A stretch of DNA of 64,000 nt. Origin: Affinundibacterium flavidum (GTDB lineage: Bacteria > Pseudomonadota > Gammaproteobacteria > Burkholderiales > Burkholderiaceae_D). Position 1 is the stretch's first letter, and each line of letters begins with the position of its first letter. The stretch spans positions 186,001 to 250,000 of the forward strand of contig NZ_JACOGA010000001.1 of NCBI RefSeq assembly GCF_014284175.1, read 5' to 3'. The notes beneath the pieces are model-generated. The model saw nothing but the letters and a program-made list of their open reading frames with translations. It was not told the origin of the DNA and did not search any database. The translations under genes and the position numbers were made by a program. Shown piece after piece: positions 53,590 through 63,096 of the stretch.

Positions 53590-54972
53590 TTAGCAAGCCG
53601 CGTGGTTCACCGTCACCACATGAATCGCCAGACCACCCAAAGAAGTTTCTTTGTATTTTGCCTGCATATCGAAGCCGGTCACGCGCATGGTTTCGATGAC
53701 CTGATCCAGACTGACGTGATGCGTACCGTCGCTCTTTAATGCTAAAGAAGCAGCAGTAATTGCTTTTACTGCACCCATGCCATTGCGCTCGATACAAGGA
53801 ATTTGTACCAGGCCGCCAATCGGATCACAGGTCATGCCGAGATGGTGTTCGATGCCGATTTCCGCAGCAGATTCGATTTGTTCATTGGTGCCGCCCAATG
53901 CCGCAGTTAAGCCTGCCGCTGCCATTGCACAGGCAACGCCAACTTCGCCCTGACAGCCAATTTCAGCACCGGAGATAGAAGCATTTTTCTTGCACAGCAT
54001 ACCGATTGCTGCGGCGACTAACATAAATTCGCGTATGCCCTTGACTGGATCGCTAGGGTGACAATCTTGTGAGTAATATTTGATGATGGCAGGAATGATG
54101 CCCGCAGCGCCGTTGGTTGGTGCAGTGACGACACGGCCGCCTGCTGCATTTTCTTCATTGACTGCCATCGCGTACAAGCTGACTTTGTGCATGCCATCGT
54201 GTGGCAGGCTGTTATGTGTTTCATTAGCTGTTAGCCACAGCTTGGCGGCACGACGCTGTACATGCAAGCCACCTGGCAATTCACCCGTGATTTTCAAGCC
54301 GCGTTCTATGCATGAATTCATCACCGCCCAGATTTTATCCAGACCTGCATCGAGTTCCGCTTCGCTGCAATGACTGAGTTCGTTGGCGCGCAAGAGTGCT
54401 GCTAAAGAGAGTCCAGTGCTTTTGCCATGTGCCAATAATTCTGCCATAGTGCCAAAAGGATAGGGTACGCTGACCGCGGGTACCGCTACCGTACTCGCAT
54501 TGGTATTTAATTCTTCTTCGGTGTAGATAAAGCCACCACCAGTGGAATAGAAGGTTTGACTATGTTGACTGCCATCGGTACGTGTCAACGTAAAGCGCAG
54601 GCCGTTAGGGTGACCTGGCAATACTTCTTTTTTATGCCAGAGCACATCATCCAAAATATCGAAATCAACTTTGACACGACCAAGTAAATGCATGACGCCA
54701 GATTGCGCCAGCTCAGCCAGCTTATCATCTACGGTGTCGGGAGCTACGTCTTGCGGTGTTTCACCCATCAAACCTAGTAAGACCGCTTTGTCAGTGGCGT
54801 GACCCAGACCTGTCAGTGCAAGTGAGCCGTATAAGGCCACTTGTACTTTGTGTGCCTGATCTAAATTCGGACATTCCAGCAAAAAACGACGCGCCGCAAT
54901 CATCGGTCCAACTGTATGAGAACTAGAAGGGCCGACGCCAATTTTAAACAGATCAAACACACGCATATCCAT
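53590..54972 (-). CDS. sdaA: L-serine ammonia-lyase (L-serine dehydratase)
   Basis: A 460-residue single-chain iron-sulfur enzyme turning L-serine into pyruvate and ammonia. The beta domain starts MRVFDLFKIGVGPSSSHTVG. The [4Fe-4S] cysteines lie in GAEIGCQGEVGVACAMAAAG, GMTCDPIGGLVQIPCIERNG. The protein ends HAAC: in the Legionella enzyme the C-terminal cysteine is a tail ligand of the cluster, and the terminal Cys here fits that role. The neighbours are the threonine-degradation genes tdh and kbl on the same strand, so all may be one operon. It lies 82 bases after the tdh stop. Confidence 0.95.
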   Translation of the reverse strand: MDMRVFDLFKIGVGPSSSHTVGPMIAARRFLLECPNLDQAHKVQVALYGSLALTGLGHATDKAVLLGLMGETPQDVAPDTVDDKLAELAQSGVMHLLGRVKVDFDILDDVLWHKKEVLPGHPNGLRFTLTRTDGSQHSQTFYSTGGGFIYTEEELNTNASTVAVPAVSVPYPFGTMAELLAHGKSTGLSLAALLRANELSHCSEAELDAGLDKIWAVMNSCIERGLKITGELPGGLHVQRRAAKLWLTANETHNSLPHDGMHKVSLYAMAVNEENAAGGRVVTAPTNGAAGIIPAIIKYYSQDCHPSDPVKGIREFMLVAAAIGMLCKKNASISGAEIGCQGEVGVACAMAAAGLTAALGGTNEQIESAAEIGIEHHLGMTCDPIGGLVQIPCIERNGMGAVKAITAASLALKSDGTHHVSLDQVIETMRVTGFDMQAKYKETSLGGLAIHVVTVNHAAC

Positions 54973-55054
54973 GCCAATATTCCTTATTTCGAGACCACAA
55001 TAGAAAATGTTTTACTAATGAAACGATCTCTAAATCAGAATATTTTCATTCCGA

Positions 55055-56005
55055 TTAGCTGGAAACTTTCACGTTTTTCAGCATGTCTGTTACCAATGCA
55101 GGGAGATCAATTTCTGCCTTCCAACCCCAATCTTTGAAAGCGGCTTCATCGTTCAAACTTTGAGGCCAACTTGCAGCGATTGCCTGGCGGCTATCCGGCG
55201 CGTAGTGTACCTGAAAGTTTGGTAGGTTTTTAGTGATTTCACTTGTGAGTTCTTGTGGGTTAAAGCTCATACCACTGACGTTATACGAAGAACGAATTTT
55301 GATATTCTCTATCGGTGCATCCATCAGGCTAATCGTCGCACGAATTGCGTCTGGCATGTAAATCATCGGCAAAGATTGTTGCGCTTCGAGGAAGCAAGAA
55401 TAAGCTTCACCTTTCAGTGCAGAATGGAAAATCGCAATTGCATAGTCGGTTGTGCCGCCGCCTGGGGGGGATTTGTAACTGATAATACCTGGATAACGAA
55501 TGCTGCGTACATCAACGTTGTACTTCTGAAAGTAGTATTCGCACAGACGTTCACCAGCCAGTTTGCTAATGCCGTAAATTGTGTTCGGATCCATCACAGT
55601 GTATTGCGGGGTGTTGACGGCTTCTGTATTCGGGCCAAATGCCGCGATAGAGGATGGCCAGAAAACTTTCAAAGGTTTGCCTGCTTCACCACGGATACGT
55701 GCCAACTCCAAAATATTTAACAAGCCATCCATGTTCAAGGTCCAGGCTTTCAATGGTGCTTTTTCGCCAGTCGCAGACAGTAAGGCCGCGAGTTGATAGA
55801 CCTGAGTGATTTCATATTTATCGTGAATTTCGGCCAAGCGCTCGGTATTCAATACATCTACTACTTCGTAGATATTTGCGCCGTATAAACTGCTAGGGCT
55901 GATATCCGCTGCGATCACATTCTCCGCACCATGCTGCGCCGCTAATGCATCGACCAATTCGCTACCGATTTGCCCGTTGGCACCGATGACTAAAATACGT
56001 TCCAT
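55055..56005 (-). CDS. SDR-type L-threonine 3-dehydrogenase
   Basis: A 316-residue extended short-chain dehydrogenase of the UDP-galactose-epimerase-like threonine dehydrogenase class (known from Cupriavidus and Flavobacterium). It opens MERILVIGANGQIGSELVDA (GxNGxxG dinucleotide motif) and has the catalytic Y-x-x-x-K in TIYGISKLAGERLCEYYFQK; the RYPGIISYKSPPGGGTTDYA segment is typical of threonine dehydrogenases in this class. It follows kbl on the same strand, which uses its product. The pair converts threonine to glycine and acetyl-CoA. Its sequence lacks the zinc site of the E. coli Tdh. Confidence 0.9.
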   Translation of the reverse strand: MERILVIGANGQIGSELVDALAAQHGAENVIAADISPSSLYGANIYEVVDVLNTERLAEIHDKYEITQVYQLAALLSATGEKAPLKAWTLNMDGLLNILELARIRGEAGKPLKVFWPSSIAAFGPNTEAVNTPQYTVMDPNTIYGISKLAGERLCEYYFQKYNVDVRSIRYPGIISYKSPPGGGTTDYAIAIFHSALKGEAYSCFLEAQQSLPMIYMPDAIRATISLMDAPIENIKIRSSYNVSGMSFNPQELTSEITKNLPNFQVHYAPDSRQAIAASWPQSLNDEAAFKDWGWKAEIDLPALVTDMLKNVKVSS

Positions 56006-56046
56006 TTTCTTTCCTGACTATTCGATTGACTGTTATTTCTTTTCGC

Positions 56047-56112
56047 CGCAGAGGCGCAGAGAACGCAGAGGTGTTTTTCAAAAAACTAAATCTGCGTACC
56101 GCGCCTTTGCGC
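56047..56112. repeat. CGCAGAGGCGCAGAG inverted repeat between kbl and tdh
   Basis: Imperfect arms 56047-56070 (CGCAGAGGCGCAGAG, then AACGCAGAG) and 56090-56112 (ATCTGCGTACCGCGCCTTTG). This GCAGAGGCGCAGAG family is a dispersed bacterial repeat. Here it lies in the spacer of a likely two-gene transcript, where it could form a hairpin. Confidence 0.6.
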
Positions 56113-56130
56113 TTAATGTTTTTTGTAGAT

Positions 56131-57354
56131 TTACTTAATTAAACCCAATTCACGACCCGCTTGCGCAAATGCTGCGAGCGCTGTTTCTAATTGTTCTTTG
56201 GTGTGTGCCGCGGATAACTGCACGCGTACACGCGCCTGTCCCATAGGTACGACTGGGTAGAAGAAACCAGTGACAAAAACGCCGAGTTCGTACATGCGTG
56301 CCGCAAATTTTTGCGCCACTGGCGCATCAAATAACATGACAGGCACAACTGGGTGCGTACCGGGCTTGATCGTGAATCCCAGTGCTTGAATTTCTTTACG
56401 GAAGTACGCGGTATTTTCATGTAGGCGATCACGCAATTCAGTGGACTTGGATAAACGGTCTAATACCGCTAAAGACGCGCCAGCAATAGAGGGAGCGAGG
56501 GTATTTGAGAATAGGTAAGGGCGTGATTTTTGACGCAGGGTGTCGATGACTTCTTTGCGCGCTGCGGTAAATCCACCCATCGCACCGCCCAAAGCTTTGC
56601 CTAAAGTACCGGTAATGATATCGATGCGACCCATGACATTGTGATGTTCGTGTGTACCGCGACCCGTTTTGCCGAGGAAGCCAGATGCATGGCATTCGTC
56701 GATCATTACTAAGGCATCATATTTATCAGCCAGATCGCAGATTTTGTCGAGTTGGGCAATCGTGCCATCCATGGAGAAAGCACCGTCAGTGACGATCACG
56801 CGATGGCGTTTGTCCGCGGCTGCTTGCAATTGCTTTTCTAAATCTGCCATATCATTGTGCGCGTAACGGAAACGTGCGGCTTTACATAGGCGAATGCCGT
56901 CGATGATAGACGCGTGATTGAGCGCATCGGAGATAATGGCGTCGTTTTCATCGAATAATGGTTCGAATACACCGCCATTGGCATCGAAAGCTGCGGCATA
57001 CAAAATCGTGTCTTCCATGCCGAGAAAATCTGCAATGGCACGTTCTAATTGTTTGTGTACCGTTTGTGTACCGCAGATGAAGCGCACAGAAGATAGACCG
57101 TAGCCGTATTGTTCTGTCGCTTTGATCGAAGCCTGCACAGTTGCTTCGTCACCCGATAAACCCAGATAGTTATTTGCACACAAATTGATTAAATGACGAC
57201 CATCATCACACTGTACTAAAGAGCCCTGACGGGATGAGATTACACGTTCAGGCTTATATAGCCCTTGTTCACGCAAACTATCCAGATTGCTGGCTAAACC
57301 AGTAAAAAAAGAATTCTTCTTGGCGCTCACGCTTGTATTCACGTCGGTGCTCAT
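56131..57354 (-). CDS. kbl: Glycine C-acetyltransferase (2-amino-3-ketobutyrate CoA ligase)
   Basis: A 407-residue PLP enzyme that cleaves 2-amino-3-ketobutyrate with CoA to glycine and acetyl-CoA. It belongs to the alpha-oxoamine synthase group. The PLP lysine is in [20 protein letters not shown] (TLGKALGG), and the dimer-face segment is [20 protein letters not shown]. The start [13 protein letters not shown] at 57354 agrees with the family length. It precedes tdh on the same strand. A hairpin element (A3) and the XRE-cupin gene's operator-like repeats lie in the divergent upstream region. Confidence 0.96.
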   Translation of the reverse strand: MSTDVNTSVSAKKNSFFTGLASNLDSLREQGLYKPERVISSRQGSLVQCDDGRHLINLCANNYLGLSGDEATVQASIKATEQYGYGLSSVRFICGTQTVHKQLERAIADFLGMEDTILYAAAFDANGGVFEPLFDENDAIISDALNHASIIDGIRLCKAARFRYAHNDMADLEKQLQAAADKRHRVIVTDGAFSMDGTIAQLDKICDLADKYDALVMIDECHASGFLGKTGRGTHEHHNVMGRIDIITGTLGKALGGAMGGFTAARKEVIDTLRQKSRPYLFSNTLAPSIAGASLAVLDRLSKSTELRDRLHENTAYFRKEIQALGFTIKPGTHPVVPVMLFDAPVAQKFAARMYELGVFVTGFFYPVVPMGQARVRVQLSAAHTKEQLETALAAFAQAGRELGLIK

Positions 57355-57415
57355 GTTATCTCCTGATAGGAAAGGGGCTTCTGGTATGATGGAAAAAAGC
57401 TGAATTTTGATTCTT

Positions 57416-57518
57416 GAGACTCACGTAAAACAGACGCTGACGTTGTTGTGTTCGCCTCGCCGTACAATTGTACTGTCTTCGGCTCCACGCCTAGTCAGCG
57501 CAATTTTACGTAAGTCTC
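57416..57518. repeat. Hairpin element A3
   Basis: A 103-bp copy of the A element with ends GAGACTCACGTAAAA and TTTTACGTAAGTCTC (one mismatch) and inner arms CAGACGCTGACGTTGTTGTG and CCACGCCTAGTCAGCGC. The centre carries GTACAATTGTAC, as a small palindrome. It lies 62 bases upstream of kbl, in the space divergent with the XRE-cupin gene. Confidence 0.85.
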
Positions 57519-57571
57519 TTCTAAGTATTCTGCTATATATAAACTCTAAGAAATTTCTTATACTTGAAAAT

Positions 57572-57606
57572 ATTCAATATATCGAACTAAAATTCAATAT
57601 AACGAA
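57572..57606. promoter_or_regulatory. Two phased operator-like repeats before the XRE-cupin gene
   Basis: Two copies, ATTCAATATATCGAA (57572-57586) and ATTCAATATAACGAA (57592-57606), start exactly 20 bases apart, two helical turns. Each is an imperfect palindrome (TTCAATATATCGAA). They end 36 bases before the ATG, the usual place for repressor sites. Confidence 0.6.
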
Positions 57607-57642
57607 TATTATCTATGCTCATTTAATTTTGCAAGCGAAACT

Positions 57643-58230
57643 ATGAAAAAAGTGATTGCCCCCGTAATAACACCTGCAACGCCGCCGGAAGTCGGAGCCA
57701 CCTTACAGCGCTTGCGACTTGATCGAGGTTTAACTTTGGAAGACTTATCCCGCACCGCGGGAGTCTCGAAATCGATGTTGTCGCAAATCGAAAGAGAGAA
57801 GGCGAATCCCACCATTGCCGTGGCGTGGCGCTTGGCGAATGCACTTGGTATAGGAATGGCAGAATTACTCACAGCGGAAGTTCCTAAGGTCGATTTGATC
57901 CGTATGTTAGAACCTCATGAGACACCGACCTTGCCCGGTGAACATTCAGGTTATGTCTTAAAGATACTAGGTCCGATGGAGCTGGCAGGACGTTTTGAGT
58001 GGTACGAGCTGATTTTGGCACCGGGTGGTGCATTGATTTCCAATCCGCATGACCCTGGTACTTCTGAACATTTGACGCTGATCACTGGTAGTGTAGAAGT
58101 GGAAGTGGATGGACTCAAGAAGAAATTGAAGGTAGGTGGCACCGCCCGTTACGACGCAGATCGTATTCACGCGATACGCAATATTGGCAAAACAGAAGCA
58201 AAAGCGCTGATGGTGGTGACGCACCGTTAA
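57643..58230 (+). CDS. XRE-family regulator with C-terminal cupin domain
   Basis: A 195-residue DNA-binding protein. The helix-turn-helix (about 18-72) shows LRLDRGLTLEDLSRTAGVSK followed by SMLSQIEREKANPTIAVAWR. The cupin part (about 105-190) holds YELILAPGGALISNPHDPGT and HLTLITGSVEVEVDGLKKKL. This two-domain type often controls amino-acid degradation genes and senses small ligands through the cupin. It is divergent from kbl, with two phased repeats 36 bases upstream, so it may control kbl-tdh and itself. That link is inferred from position. Confidence 0.9.
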   Translation: MKKVIAPVITPATPPEVGATLQRLRLDRGLTLEDLSRTAGVSKSMLSQIEREKANPTIAVAWRLANALGIGMAELLTAEVPKVDLIRMLEPHETPTLPGEHSGYVLKILGPMELAGRFEWYELILAPGGALISNPHDPGTSEHLTLITGSVEVEVDGLKKKLKVGGTARYDADRIHAIRNIGKTEAKALMVVTHR

Positions 58231-58490
58231 GTATCATTGAGCTGTTGATTACTTAGTGATTGCGGTGGATTATGATTTTGTAAGGATTTTTGCGTAATTT
58301 GCCGCAAACTTGGTGAAAGTTTTCGTTTTATATGTCACTTCGTTAAGACTTTACACATGCTCAACTGATCTCCATGGAAAATTTGCCAATTCTTTCGTGG
58401 AAAATCGCTTCCATCCGAATTTCCTGCTGCAATGCAAGATATAATTAAGCCGAACCTCTTCTTTGCTTACTTTTATCTTTACTCTCAATC

Positions 58491-59963
58491 ATGCAATACC
58501 TGTCCACCCGCGGTTACGCAGCATCCTCTGATTCCTCTGTTTCATTTTCTGAAATTTTATTAGGCGGTTTAGCCCCTGATGGCGGCTTATATTTGCCAAA
58601 ATCTTATCCGCAAGTAACAAATGAGGAACTCAATGCCTGGCGCTCTCTAAGCTATGCTGAATTGGCGTTTGAAGTTTTACGAAAATTTGCTACGGATATT
58701 CCGGAGGGGGATTTAAAAGCGATCACTACTAAGACATACACTGCAGAAGTGTACAAAAACGCACGCCACGATGAATCTGCGCAAGCAATTACACCGCTGC
58801 GCACTTTGCAAGAAAAGAATGGCACTAAGTTGGTATTGCAGGCACTGTCAAATGGCCCAACTTTGGCATTTAAAGATATGGCAATGCAATTGCTCGGTAA
58901 TTTGTTTGAGTATGCGTTAGCAAAAAATCAGGCTGAGCTGAATATTTTTGGCGCAACCTCTGGTGACACTGGCAGTGCAGCCGAATATGCGATGCGTGGA
59001 AAGCAGGGCATTCGTGTTTTTATGTTGTCACCACATAAAAAGATGAGCGCATTTCAAACAGCGCAAATGTTTAGTCTGCAAGATGCCAACATTTTTAATA
59101 TCGCCGTCGAAGGTGTGTTTGATGATTGTCAGGATATGGTGAAAGCCGTCTCTAATGATCTGGAATTCAAGAGCCATCAGAAGATTGGTACAGTCAATTC
59201 GATTAACTGGGCGCGTGTGGTAGCTCAGGTTGTGTATTACTTCCGAGGTTATTTGGCTGCGACTAGCAGCAATGAACAAAAAGTTTCTTTCACTGTGCCG
59301 TCCGGTAATTTTGGCAATATTTGTGCAGGCCATATCGCGCGTATGATGGGTTTGCCAATTGCACAATTGGTCGTGGCAACGAATGAAAATGATGTACTCG
59401 ATGAATTCTTCCGCACCGGTGTTTATCGTGTGCGCAAATCGGCAGAGACGTATCACACGACCAGCCCTTCTATGGATATTTCTAAAGCCTCCAACTTTGA
59501 GCGTTTTGTCTATGATTTACTTAACGGCGATACGGCACGCGTTGCCGCCTTGTTCAAAAAGGTAGAGACGGAAGGTGGCTTTGATTTATCAGGCAAGCCA
59601 GGCAGTGATGGCGATGAATTTAAGAAGGTCGCGCAATTTGGATTTGTTTCAGGAAAATCAGTCCATGCAGATCGCCTGCAAACCATCCGTCAAGTCGAAC
59701 AAGAGTTTGGTATCACTGTCGATACACATACAGCAGATGGTATCAAGGTTGCACGTGAACATTTGCAAGCCAATGTTCCTATGATCGTGTTAGAAACCGC
59801 ATTACCAGCAAAATTTAACGAAACCATACAAGAAGCTTTGGGTCGTGATGCAGAACGTCCTGCTGGTTTTGAAAACATCGAAAGTTTGCCGCAGCGTTTT
59901 GAAGTCATGAGCGCCGATGTGACCAAGATGAAGGCGTATATTGCGCAGCATACCGGCTTGTGA
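58491..59963 (+). CDS. thrC: Threonine synthase
   Basis: A 490-residue PLP enzyme that makes threonine from O-phosphohomoserine. It starts MQYLSTRGYAASSDSSVSFS, the usual bacterial/fungal long form. The PLP lysine is in LQALSNGPTLAFKDMAMQLL (FKD), the phosphate-binding segment is FGATSGDTGSAAEYAMRGKQ, and the later SFTVPSGNFGNICAGHIARM is equally conserved. In many relatives hom precedes thrC; here it does not, the upstream neighbour being the XRE-cupin gene. Placing threonine synthesis beside threonine breakdown is notable. Confidence 0.96.
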   Translation: MQYLSTRGYAASSDSSVSFSEILLGGLAPDGGLYLPKSYPQVTNEELNAWRSLSYAELAFEVLRKFATDIPEGDLKAITTKTYTAEVYKNARHDESAQAITPLRTLQEKNGTKLVLQALSNGPTLAFKDMAMQLLGNLFEYALAKNQAELNIFGATSGDTGSAAEYAMRGKQGIRVFMLSPHKKMSAFQTAQMFSLQDANIFNIAVEGVFDDCQDMVKAVSNDLEFKSHQKIGTVNSINWARVVAQVVYYFRGYLAATSSNEQKVSFTVPSGNFGNICAGHIARMMGLPIAQLVVATNENDVLDEFFRTGVYRVRKSAETYHTTSPSMDISKASNFERFVYDLLNGDTARVAALFKKVETEGGFDLSGKPGSDGDEFKKVAQFGFVSGKSVHADRLQTIRQVEQEFGITVDTHTADGIKVAREHLQANVPMIVLETALPAKFNETIQEALGRDAERPAGFENIESLPQRFEVMSADVTKMKAYIAQHTGL

Positions 59964-60010
59964 TCAGTTTTTGAGTGATTTGATCCCGTTTGTTGGTCAA
60001 TCGTATCAAA

Positions 60011-60050
60011 TAGTATTAAGTGGTATTAAAGGGTATTAAATGGTATTAAG
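60011..60050. repeat. Four 10-bp TGGTATTAAR repeats
   Basis: Units at 60011, 60021, 60031 and 60041 (TAGTATTAAG, TGGTATTAAA, GGGTATTAAA, TGGTATTAAG). They lie between thrC and its terminator. Confidence 0.75.
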
Positions 60051-60078
60051 AAGGCGGCACATAGTGGCCGCTTTTTTT
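60051..60078. terminator. Terminator after thrC
   Basis: A short stem GCGGC / GCCGC, extendable by AAG / CTT, with an eight-base loop and a run of seven T. An intrinsic terminator for thrC. Confidence 0.75.
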
Positions 60079-60121
60079 GTGCTCGTCCATCGAGCATTAA
60101 TTTTTTTGGCTAAACCAAACG

Positions 60122-62581
60122 CTACACGTCTTTAGAAATATTTTCATCTACCGCACTATTGTCAGCGATCGGTAGCGTGAAATAAAACGTCGATCCTTCG
60201 CCTTCTTTGGACGTGAATGCTATCTCCCCTTGCATACGGTTCACCATCTGCTTACAAATTGATAAGCCTAGACCAGTGCCGCCTTTTTGGCGTGTGCTGC
60301 TGCCGTCAACTTGCGAGAATTTTTTGAATAAACGATCTTGAAATTGCTCGGGAATTCCTTCGCCATGGTCTTTGACGAAGATTTTCACATATCCAAACTC
60401 TTTTATCATGTTGATTTCAACCTTACTGTCTGGGCGTGAAAATTTTGCCGCGTTGGATAAGAGATTTGACATGATTTGTTGCACTCGCTGTGCGTCAGCT
60501 TTGATCAAACAATCCTGTTCCAGTCTCATGAAGTTGAAATGTACTTGATACTCGCGAGCGAAACTTTGATTGTTTTCTATACTCTCCGCGATGAGTTGAT
60601 TTGCGGAGAGAGTCTGAATAACAAAATCCATTTTCCCAGCAACTAACTTGTCCATATCTAATATGTCATTGATGATCAATGCGAGCTGCTGCCCATTCTG
60701 TAGTGCGATATGTATCATGCGGGCGAGTGACTCTGGCAAGTTTCCAAAAATCCCACCTTCGATTAATTTTAGTGAGCCGATAATGGAGGTCAATGGCGTT
60801 CTAAGTTCATGACTGACGATGGACACAAATTCACTTTGCATTAACTCCAAACGCTTGCGTTCACTGATATCTCTTACTACGATAATCAGTTCCGTCCCCG
60901 TTTTTTGTTGGAGGGGAGACAGGCTAAATTCAATGTGAACAAGATTAGCTTGCGCATCGGTGATGCTAGTTTCACGAGTGAAGTAAAGCGGTGAATTGGC
61001 TGACATATTTCGTTCATCCGTATTTTGTTCCATCGTATTTTGTTTAGCCGTGTTGTTCTCAGTTGCCGCAAATGTTGCTATGAAATTCTGTATTTCGGCG
61101 CGCAGATGTGGGCTATGATCACCGCAGATGAGTGTGAAGAAATTGGTGTCGAGATAGAATTTTTCTGGTTGCTTCCAAAGTGCCATGGCAGCGGGGTTGA
61201 TTGACCTAATTTCGCCATCTAAACTGGCACTGATAATTCCTTCGACGACTTTATTTAAAATCGTTTGTGTATATTCTGCACTGGCTTGTAGTTGACTTTC
61301 TGCCGCGACTCGCCGGCTGATATCAATGACTTGAAAGATCCAATAAGTTTTTTCTAAATTTTCATATTCAATCAAGGCTAAGCTGAGCAAACAAGTGACG
61401 CTATTACCATCGCGATGTCGTAGATTTAATTCAAATTGCAGGCTACTTTTGTCTTGATGTTCCCACTGTTGTTGAAGCGCCGAAGGGCTTAGTTGTTCGG
61501 CTAAATCACTGATCGGTTTTTGTAGTAATTCATATTCTTCATAACCTAAAATGGTGCATAACATGGGATTAGCGCTGATCCATTTTCCATCTGTATCAAC
61601 TAAGGCCATACCTTGCGGCGCGGTATTAAATGCACGCATAAATCTTTGCTGACTTTCGTTGAGCGCGAAATAGGCACGGGTTTGTTTTCGATAGGACTGC
61701 AGCGTTTTTGCGATTAACAAGCTCAAGAGTATGGCGACTAGCCAACCTGCAAATCGTTGCGATTGCGTATAAATAAAATCCGAATGGGGATTGCTACTGG
61801 TCGCAATCAATTCTAAATTTCGACCTGGAATATTGAGCTTAAGTTTGCCCGTGATGCGATTTTCCGACCTGTCGGCGATTTCAGCATTTTTAGTATTGCC
61901 ATAGATGATCTGGACATTGGAAGCGTTTTCGAGGTCAGCAATCGAAAAATGAAGTCTGAGTTGTTGTGCTCTTTGTTCTGCCAATCTGAATACCACTTTG
62001 GCGTTCAAAACGGTACTGATCATTCCCCAATAATTGCCATTTTTGAGAAACACAGGAACACGATAAGCTAAGCCTAATCCACCTTGTTTCAATTCAAAAG
62101 GTCCCACCAGAGCTGGACGAGTGCTACGTATGATCTTTTCTATCGCTGGCCATTGTTCTTGTTGGTCGGGATAGTAAAGTCCTAGTGCGGATTCGTTTCC
62201 CGTCATGGGGACGACGGTTTGAATTTTATTCCCCGGCGCTAGGGTTATATTGCGTATGCTGGGTTCTTTCGATTGCAAATCAAGTAACCACGGTTCTACT
62301 TCTTGGACTTGATATTGCCCATCTTTTGACTTAATGAATGAGACCAAACCAGAGGCGAGGTAAATCGTCGTGTTTAGCTGAGATTCTATGATGGCGCGGA
62401 TTTCACCAGCGTTACTGATGATATTTTCACGTGCAACACTTTCTTGTCGACGACGCTCTTCAAAGAGAATGAGTTCGGTTGCGAGGCCGGTTCCGACGAA
62501 AACGATTATCGGCAAGATGCGCTCCAGCCACCGACGACCTGGCGATTCGCGTTCTAAAAAACGGAGTGAAGGTATGGCCAT
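60122..62581 (-). CDS. CHASE/PAS sensor histidine kinase
   Basis: An 819-residue membrane kinase. Helix 1 (about 18-38) and helix 2 (about 275-295) enclose a CHASE domain (about 60-240) with IQTVVPMTGNESALGLYYPD, the family pattern. Two PAS domains follow (about 315-430, FMRAFNTAPQGMALVDTDGK; about 440-570, ILNKVVEGIISASLDGEIRS). The kinase core has the phospho-His in FVSIVSHELRTPLTSIIGSL, then NLLSNAAKFSRPDSKVE, DHGEGIPEQFQDRL and GGTGLGLSICKQMV. No receiver domain is fused. The neighbouring ABC genes are not obviously partners; its response regulator is not in this window. Confidence 0.9.
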   Translation of the reverse strand: MAIPSLRFLERESPGRRWLERILPIIVFVGTGLATELILFEERRRQESVARENIISNAGEIRAIIESQLNTTIYLASGLVSFIKSKDGQYQVQEVEPWLLDLQSKEPSIRNITLAPGNKIQTVVPMTGNESALGLYYPDQQEQWPAIEKIIRSTRPALVGPFELKQGGLGLAYRVPVFLKNGNYWGMISTVLNAKVVFRLAEQRAQQLRLHFSIADLENASNVQIIYGNTKNAEIADRSENRITGKLKLNIPGRNLELIATSSNPHSDFIYTQSQRFAGWLVAILLSLLIAKTLQSYRKQTRAYFALNESQQRFMRAFNTAPQGMALVDTDGKWISANPMLCTILGYEEYELLQKPISDLAEQLSPSALQQQWEHQDKSSLQFELNLRHRDGNSVTCLLSLALIEYENLEKTYWIFQVIDISRRVAAESQLQASAEYTQTILNKVVEGIISASLDGEIRSINPAAMALWKQPEKFYLDTNFFTLICGDHSPHLRAEIQNFIATFAATENNTAKQNTMEQNTDERNMSANSPLYFTRETSITDAQANLVHIEFSLSPLQQKTGTELIIVVRDISERKRLELMQSEFVSIVSHELRTPLTSIIGSLKLIEGGIFGNLPESLARMIHIALQNGQQLALIINDILDMDKLVAGKMDFVIQTLSANQLIAESIENNQSFAREYQVHFNFMRLEQDCLIKADAQRVQQIMSNLLSNAAKFSRPDSKVEINMIKEFGYVKIFVKDHGEGIPEQFQDRLFKKFSQVDGSSTRQKGGTGLGLSICKQMVNRMQGEIAFTSKEGEGSTFYFTLPIADNSAVDENISKDV

Positions 62582-63096
62582 CTGAATTCAATTGAGATTC
62601 AATCGAGCAATTTCTTTAATATTCTTAAATACTTTTCAGATTCAAACATATTCGATGTGTATTGTCTTGATTTTGCACTACTTTTTAGCTGAATTGTTGC
62701 TACTCAATGTCAATCGATAACAATCTTTCACATTGAAGATCAATTGGTGTGCTTTTAGGCACGGTTTTCTGTGATTTTCTTTGACCTTTGGTCTTTCACT
62801 GCCATTCAACGCTTTTTTCTACATCAATTGTTGGCCAAGTTTCACAGAGTTTCGAGATGTGATACTGCGATAGAAATTTTTTTTTGATAAATCAATGTGT
62901 GAATTTTGACAGGCTATGCCTGATTTTTGGCTGTTTGTCTCAAACTCAAGGTGTGCATCCTCGACTTCATTTATTGTGCGTTCATCAGATTCGAAAAACC
63001 TTAATTCATCGAATTTAATGCGATCTGCAATGAAATTAATTTAGGTTCTATGGCAAGTATAGATCGCCATGGAATCCAATAAAAACGAGGAGAAGC
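62582..63096. other. Intergenic region before the ABC exporter genes
   Basis: A 515-base divergent gap between the kinase (minus) and the ABC ATPase (plus). It starts with a tandem 11-base pair at 62586-62607 (ATTCAATTGAG, ATTCAATCGAG). The rest is A+T-rich with no supported ORF or RNA. Promoters for both genes must lie here. Confidence 0.5.
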
